From: Mycobacterium sp. Marseille-P9652
GTDB taxonomy: Bacteria; Actinomycetota; Actinomycetes; Mycobacteriales; Mycobacteriaceae
DNA: 64,000 bases
Assembly: GCF_902652685.1 (NCBI RefSeq)
Contig: NZ_CACRUY010000006.1
Location: forward strand, 83,391-147,390
Direction: 5' to 3'
Shown here: in pieces, positions 61,763 through 64,000 of the stretch
How positions within the stretch are numbered: the stretch's first letter is position 1
How the letters are laid out: each line of letters starts with the position of its first letter
Made by a program: the position numbers and the translations under genes
Notes under the pieces: model-generated
What the model saw: only the letters and a program-made list of their open reading frames with translations
Told to the model about the DNA's origin: nothing
The model's database searches: none

Positions 61763-63053
61763 TGCGTGGCGACCCGCAGCGCGCGGCGCCGCCGCGCTCG
61801 CGATCACCACGCGATCCAATGCGTGGCGACCCGCAGCGCGCGGCGCCGCCGCGCTCGCGATCACCACGCGATCCAATGCGTGGCGACCCGCAGCGCGCGG
61901 CGCCGCCGCGCTCGCGATCACCACGAGATCGGAGGCGCATGCCCGTGCATCGTGGCCTCTGCCCGAACCGACCCTGGCGTACTTCCCCAACGCCAGGTTC
62001 GTGCCTTCGGACAGGGACCCGGATGCAGGGGCACCCCGCCGGATCCCCGGAGGCGTTGCAGTGGTTGACGATTCAGGCGACTTCGGGCACGTGCCCGTCC
62101 TGCTGGACCGCTGCGTCGAGTTGCTCGCCCCGGCCCTGACCCGCCGCCACGCCGACGGCTCGGGGGCCGTCCTGGTCGACGCCACCCTCGGCGCCGGGGG
62201 TCATGCGGAGCGGTTCCTCGCCGAGCTGCCCGGGCTGCGCCTGATCGGTCTCGACCGCGATCCCGGCGCGCTGTACATCGCCGGGGAACGGTTGGCGCGG
62301 TTCGGCGACCGAGTCACGCTGGTGCGCACCCGCTACGACGGCATCGCCGACGCGATCGTCGAATCCGGTTGCGACACCGAGGAATCCGTCGACGGGATCC
62401 TGTTCGACCTCGGGGTCTCGTCCATGCAGCTCGACCGCCCGGAGCGGGGGTTCGCCTACGCCCAGGACGCGCCGCTGGACATGCGCATGGACCCCGACTC
62501 GCCGCTGACCGCCGCCGACATCCTCAACACGTACGACGAGGCGGCGCTGGCCGGCATCCTGCACCGCTACGGCGAGGAGCGGTTCGCGCGGCGCATCGCC
62601 GCGCGGATCGTCCGCGAGCGCACGGACGTCCCGTTCACCTCGACGGCACAACTGGTGGCCCTGCTCTACGAAGCGATCCCGGCTCCGGCCCGGCGCACCG
62701 GCGGGCACCCGGCCAAGCGCACGTTTCAGGCGCTGCGGGTCGCGGTCAACGACGAACTCGACACCCTGCGGCGCGCGCTGCCCGCCGCCCTGGACGCGCT
62801 CGCCCAGGGCGGGCGCATCGTCGTGCTGGCCTACCAGTCCCTCGAGGACCGGATCGTCAAGCGCGTGTTCGCGGACGCGGTCGCGTCCCGCACGCCGGTG
62901 GACCTGCCGGTCGAGCTGCCCGGCCACGGGCCGCGATTCCGCTCACTGACGCACGGCACCGAACGGGCCGACGCCGACGAGATCGAACGCAATCCCCGCA
63001 GCGCCGCCGTGCGGTTGCGGGCCCTGCAACGCATCGAGAAGGGCGACTCATGA
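61737..63053 (+). CDS. rsmH: 16S rRNA (cytosine1402-N4)-methyltransferase RsmH (MraW)
   Basis: SAM-dependent methyltransferase of C1402 in 16S rRNA. The fold from about residue 115: [21 protein letters not shown] site [54 protein letters not shown] and [16 protein letters not shown]. The mycobacterial N-terminal [10 protein letters not shown] segment is present at about 80-89. To include it in frame the only canonical start is ATG 61737, inside the mraZ 3' end. This makes the first 65 residues mostly three copies of a 19-aa repeat ([19 protein letters not shown]). A GTG at about 62059 with GGAGG upstream would give a shorter protein. 438 aa versus about 396 in M. tuberculosis. Confidence 0.93.
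   Translation: MKHSATSSNAWRPAARGAAALAITTRSNAWRPAARGAAALAITTRSNAWRPAARGAAALAITTRSEAHARASWPLPEPTLAYFPNARFVPSDRDPDAGAPRRIPGGVAVVDDSGDFGHVPVLLDRCVELLAPALTRRHADGSGAVLVDATLGAGGHAERFLAELPGLRLIGLDRDPGALYIAGERLARFGDRVTLVRTRYDGIADAIVESGCDTEESVDGILFDLGVSSMQLDRPERGFAYAQDAPLDMRMDPDSPLTAADILNTYDEAALAGILHRYGEERFARRIAARIVRERTDVPFTSTAQLVALLYEAIPAPARRTGGHPAKRTFQALRVAVNDELDTLRRALPAALDALAQGGRIVVLAYQSLEDRIVKRVFADAVASRTPVDLPVELPGHGPRFRSLTHGTERADADEIERNPRSAAVRLRALQRIEKGDS
61761..61931 (+). repeat. 57-bp minisatellite, three tandem copies (MIRU/VNTR-like)
   Basis: Units begin AATGCGTGGCGACC at 61761, 61818 and 61875, an exact 57-bp period (19 codons). The first two are identical by eye; the third diverges in its last few bases (CACGAGATCGG). 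The first unit overlaps the mraZ stop as TAATG, the stop/start junction at which mycobacterial interspersed repetitive units insert. Copy number probably varies between strains. Confidence 0.9.
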
Positions 63054-64000
63054 AGGTAAAGGACGAGGCGCCGAAGCGCCGTCGCGACACCAGCCGTCGC
63101 GACGGTGCCGCCCGCAAGGGCAGGCGCGCCGCGGCCGAATCGGTGCCTTCGCGCGACGCCCGGCGCCGCACCCGGCCCGGCCAGGGCGCGGCGCGCGAGG
63201 CCCGCGCGCCCCGATCCGGTCCGGAGACCAGCCCGATCACCCGGCCGGTCGAACGGCCGGGCCGCCCCAAGAGCACCAGCCAGGCCAAGGCGCGTGCCAA
63301 GGCGCGCAAGGCCAAGGCGCCCAAGGCGATCCGGCCCCGCCTCACCGAACGGCTGGCCACCCGGCTGGCGTCCATCGACCTGCGGCCGCGGACCCTGCTG
63401 AGCCGGGTTCCGTTCGTGGTGCTGGTGATCGGGGCGCTGGGGCTGGGTCTGGGGCTCACGCTGTGGTTGTCCACCGACTCCGCCGAGCGGTCCTATCAGC
63501 TCAGCCACGCCCGCGAGAAGAACCGCATGCTCCAACAGCAGAAGGAGGCGCTGGAACGCGATGTGCGCGAGGCGGAGTCGGCGCCGGCGCTCGCGGAGGC
63601 GGCCCGCAAGCAGGGCATGATCCCGTCGCGGGACACCGCGCACCTGGTCCAGGACCCCTCCGGGAACTGGGTGGTCGTGGGCACCCCGAAGCCGGCCGAC
63701 GGTGTCCCGCCGCCGCCGCTGAACAGCAAGATCTCCGACGCGCCGCCGCCGGCGCCGCCGCCGCCAGCCCTTCCGCCGGAGGTTCCGGTCGTGGTGCAGC
63801 CGGCGCCCGGCGCGCCGCCCGCCCCGGCCCGTTCGGGCCCGGAGGCGCTGCTGCGCGCGCCGGACGGCTCGTCCACCGTCGGTGGCCAGCACCTGCCGCA
63901 GACCGTGCCGCAGTTGCCCGGGCTGCCCAACGGCCCGCTCGCCGGGCTGACCCCCGGTTCGGTGCCGATCCCCGGGGCGCCGCGGTCGGCCGCCCCGGCG
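63050..64000 (+). CDS. ftsL: FtsL-like division protein (Rv2164c), 3' end beyond window
   Basis: Bitopic membrane protein of the divisome, at least 317 aa before the right edge. The N-terminal cytoplasmic tail is very basic (about 1-115; [19 protein letters not shown]). One transmembrane helix is [22 protein letters not shown] coiled coil follows ([22 protein letters not shown] in part), and a long Pro/Ala-rich extracytoplasmic tail. ATG overlaps the rsmH stop by 4 bp (ATGA). Expected to pair with the DivIC-like protein and FtsQ during septation. Confidence 0.92.
   Translation, partial: MKVKDEAPKRRRDTSRRDGAARKGRRAAAESVPSRDARRRTRPGQGAAREARAPRSGPETSPITRPVERPGRPKSTSQAKARAKARKAKAPKAIRPRLTERLATRLASIDLRPRTLLSRVPFVVLVIGALGLGLGLTLWLSTDSAERSYQLSHAREKNRMLQQQKEALERDVREAESAPALAEAARKQGMIPSRDTAHLVQDPSGNWVVVGTPKPADGVPPPPLNSKISDAPPPAPPPPALPPEVPVVVQPAPGAPPAPARSGPEALLRAPDGSSTVGGQHLPQTVPQLPGLPNGPLAGLTPGSVPIPGAPRSAAPA

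Noticed and set aside
61762-62139. 125-codon frame starting at ATG overlapping the mraZ stop
   Set aside because: It reads the minisatellite in another frame and then conflicts with the conserved RsmH N-terminus ([10 protein letters not shown]); repeat-derived rather than a gene.

Overview
The window reads as chromosomal DNA of a slow-growing non-tuberculous mycobacterium. GC is very high, GTG starts are frequent, and from glnA1 to ftsL the gene order matches from memory the M. tuberculosis interval Rv2220 to Rv2164c in mirror image. Proteins such as AroG, AdoK, CtaE, LipA and the ErpA-like protein are near-identical to the tubercle bacillus forms as I remember them. The IS elements of that interval in M. 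tuberculosis (IS6110 near mraZ, a transposase near pknL) are absent. A M. avium-complex-like species is the best guess. No tRNA, rRNA, CRISPR array, prophage or intact insertion sequence was seen.

Layout. 1-1549: an accessory light-sensing pair, heme oxygenase (bphO) and the N-terminal part of a bacteriophytochrome (bphP, cut by the left edge), just downstream of glnA1. 1647-10589: glnA1, an RDD membrane protein, a DUF4191 protein, lipA-lipB, an inserted SnoaL-like gene plus an F420-reductase-like gene divergent from an HxlR regulator, a TIGR01777 epimerase and dlaT (lipoylated E2, the client of LipA/LipB). 10784-18945: ephD, an accessory membrane protein / SRPBCC / phytoene-desaturase-like module, pepB, an adenylate cyclase, gcvT. 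18970-26583: ilvE, a cobUTS operon, DUF3043, glycerate kinase, an ErpA-like A-type Fe-S protein, a membrane protein, adoK.

26683-36597 is the respiratory block: asnB, then ctaC-ctaF-mmpS3-DUF2561 facing ctaE-qcrC-qcrA-qcrB. Together these encode most of the bcc-aa3 supercomplex. 36702-42167: trpD overlapping a DnaQ/UvrC-like nuclease on the other strand, a small Cys-rich protein, an NlpC/P60 peptidoglycan peptidase and a secreted-type zinc metallopeptidase. 42456-60827 is an envelope-lipid block: pimB', fadD15, two SRPBCC proteins, an ArsA/MinD-like ATPase, a PlsC-type acyltransferase, two GT-C mannosyltransferases (Rv2181 and mptA types), RNase AS, aroG, pknL and its DNA-binding substrate, idsA2, a flavin-free-type MTHFR, lppM, a GNAT protein and a DUF3040 protein. 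61331-64000 opens the dcw division cluster: mraZ, rsmH, ftsL (cut by the right edge).

Most notable: the BphO-BphP pair in a mycobacterium, with replaced residues at a conserved chromophore-pocket motif; a four-unit 10-bp-period MraZ operator; a 57-bp in-frame triplicate minisatellite that forms the N-terminus of RsmH; a Cys-containing insertion in QcrB; and several genes with non-standard or missing start codons (CTG, ATC, none). Comparisons with M. tuberculosis are from memory and were not searched.
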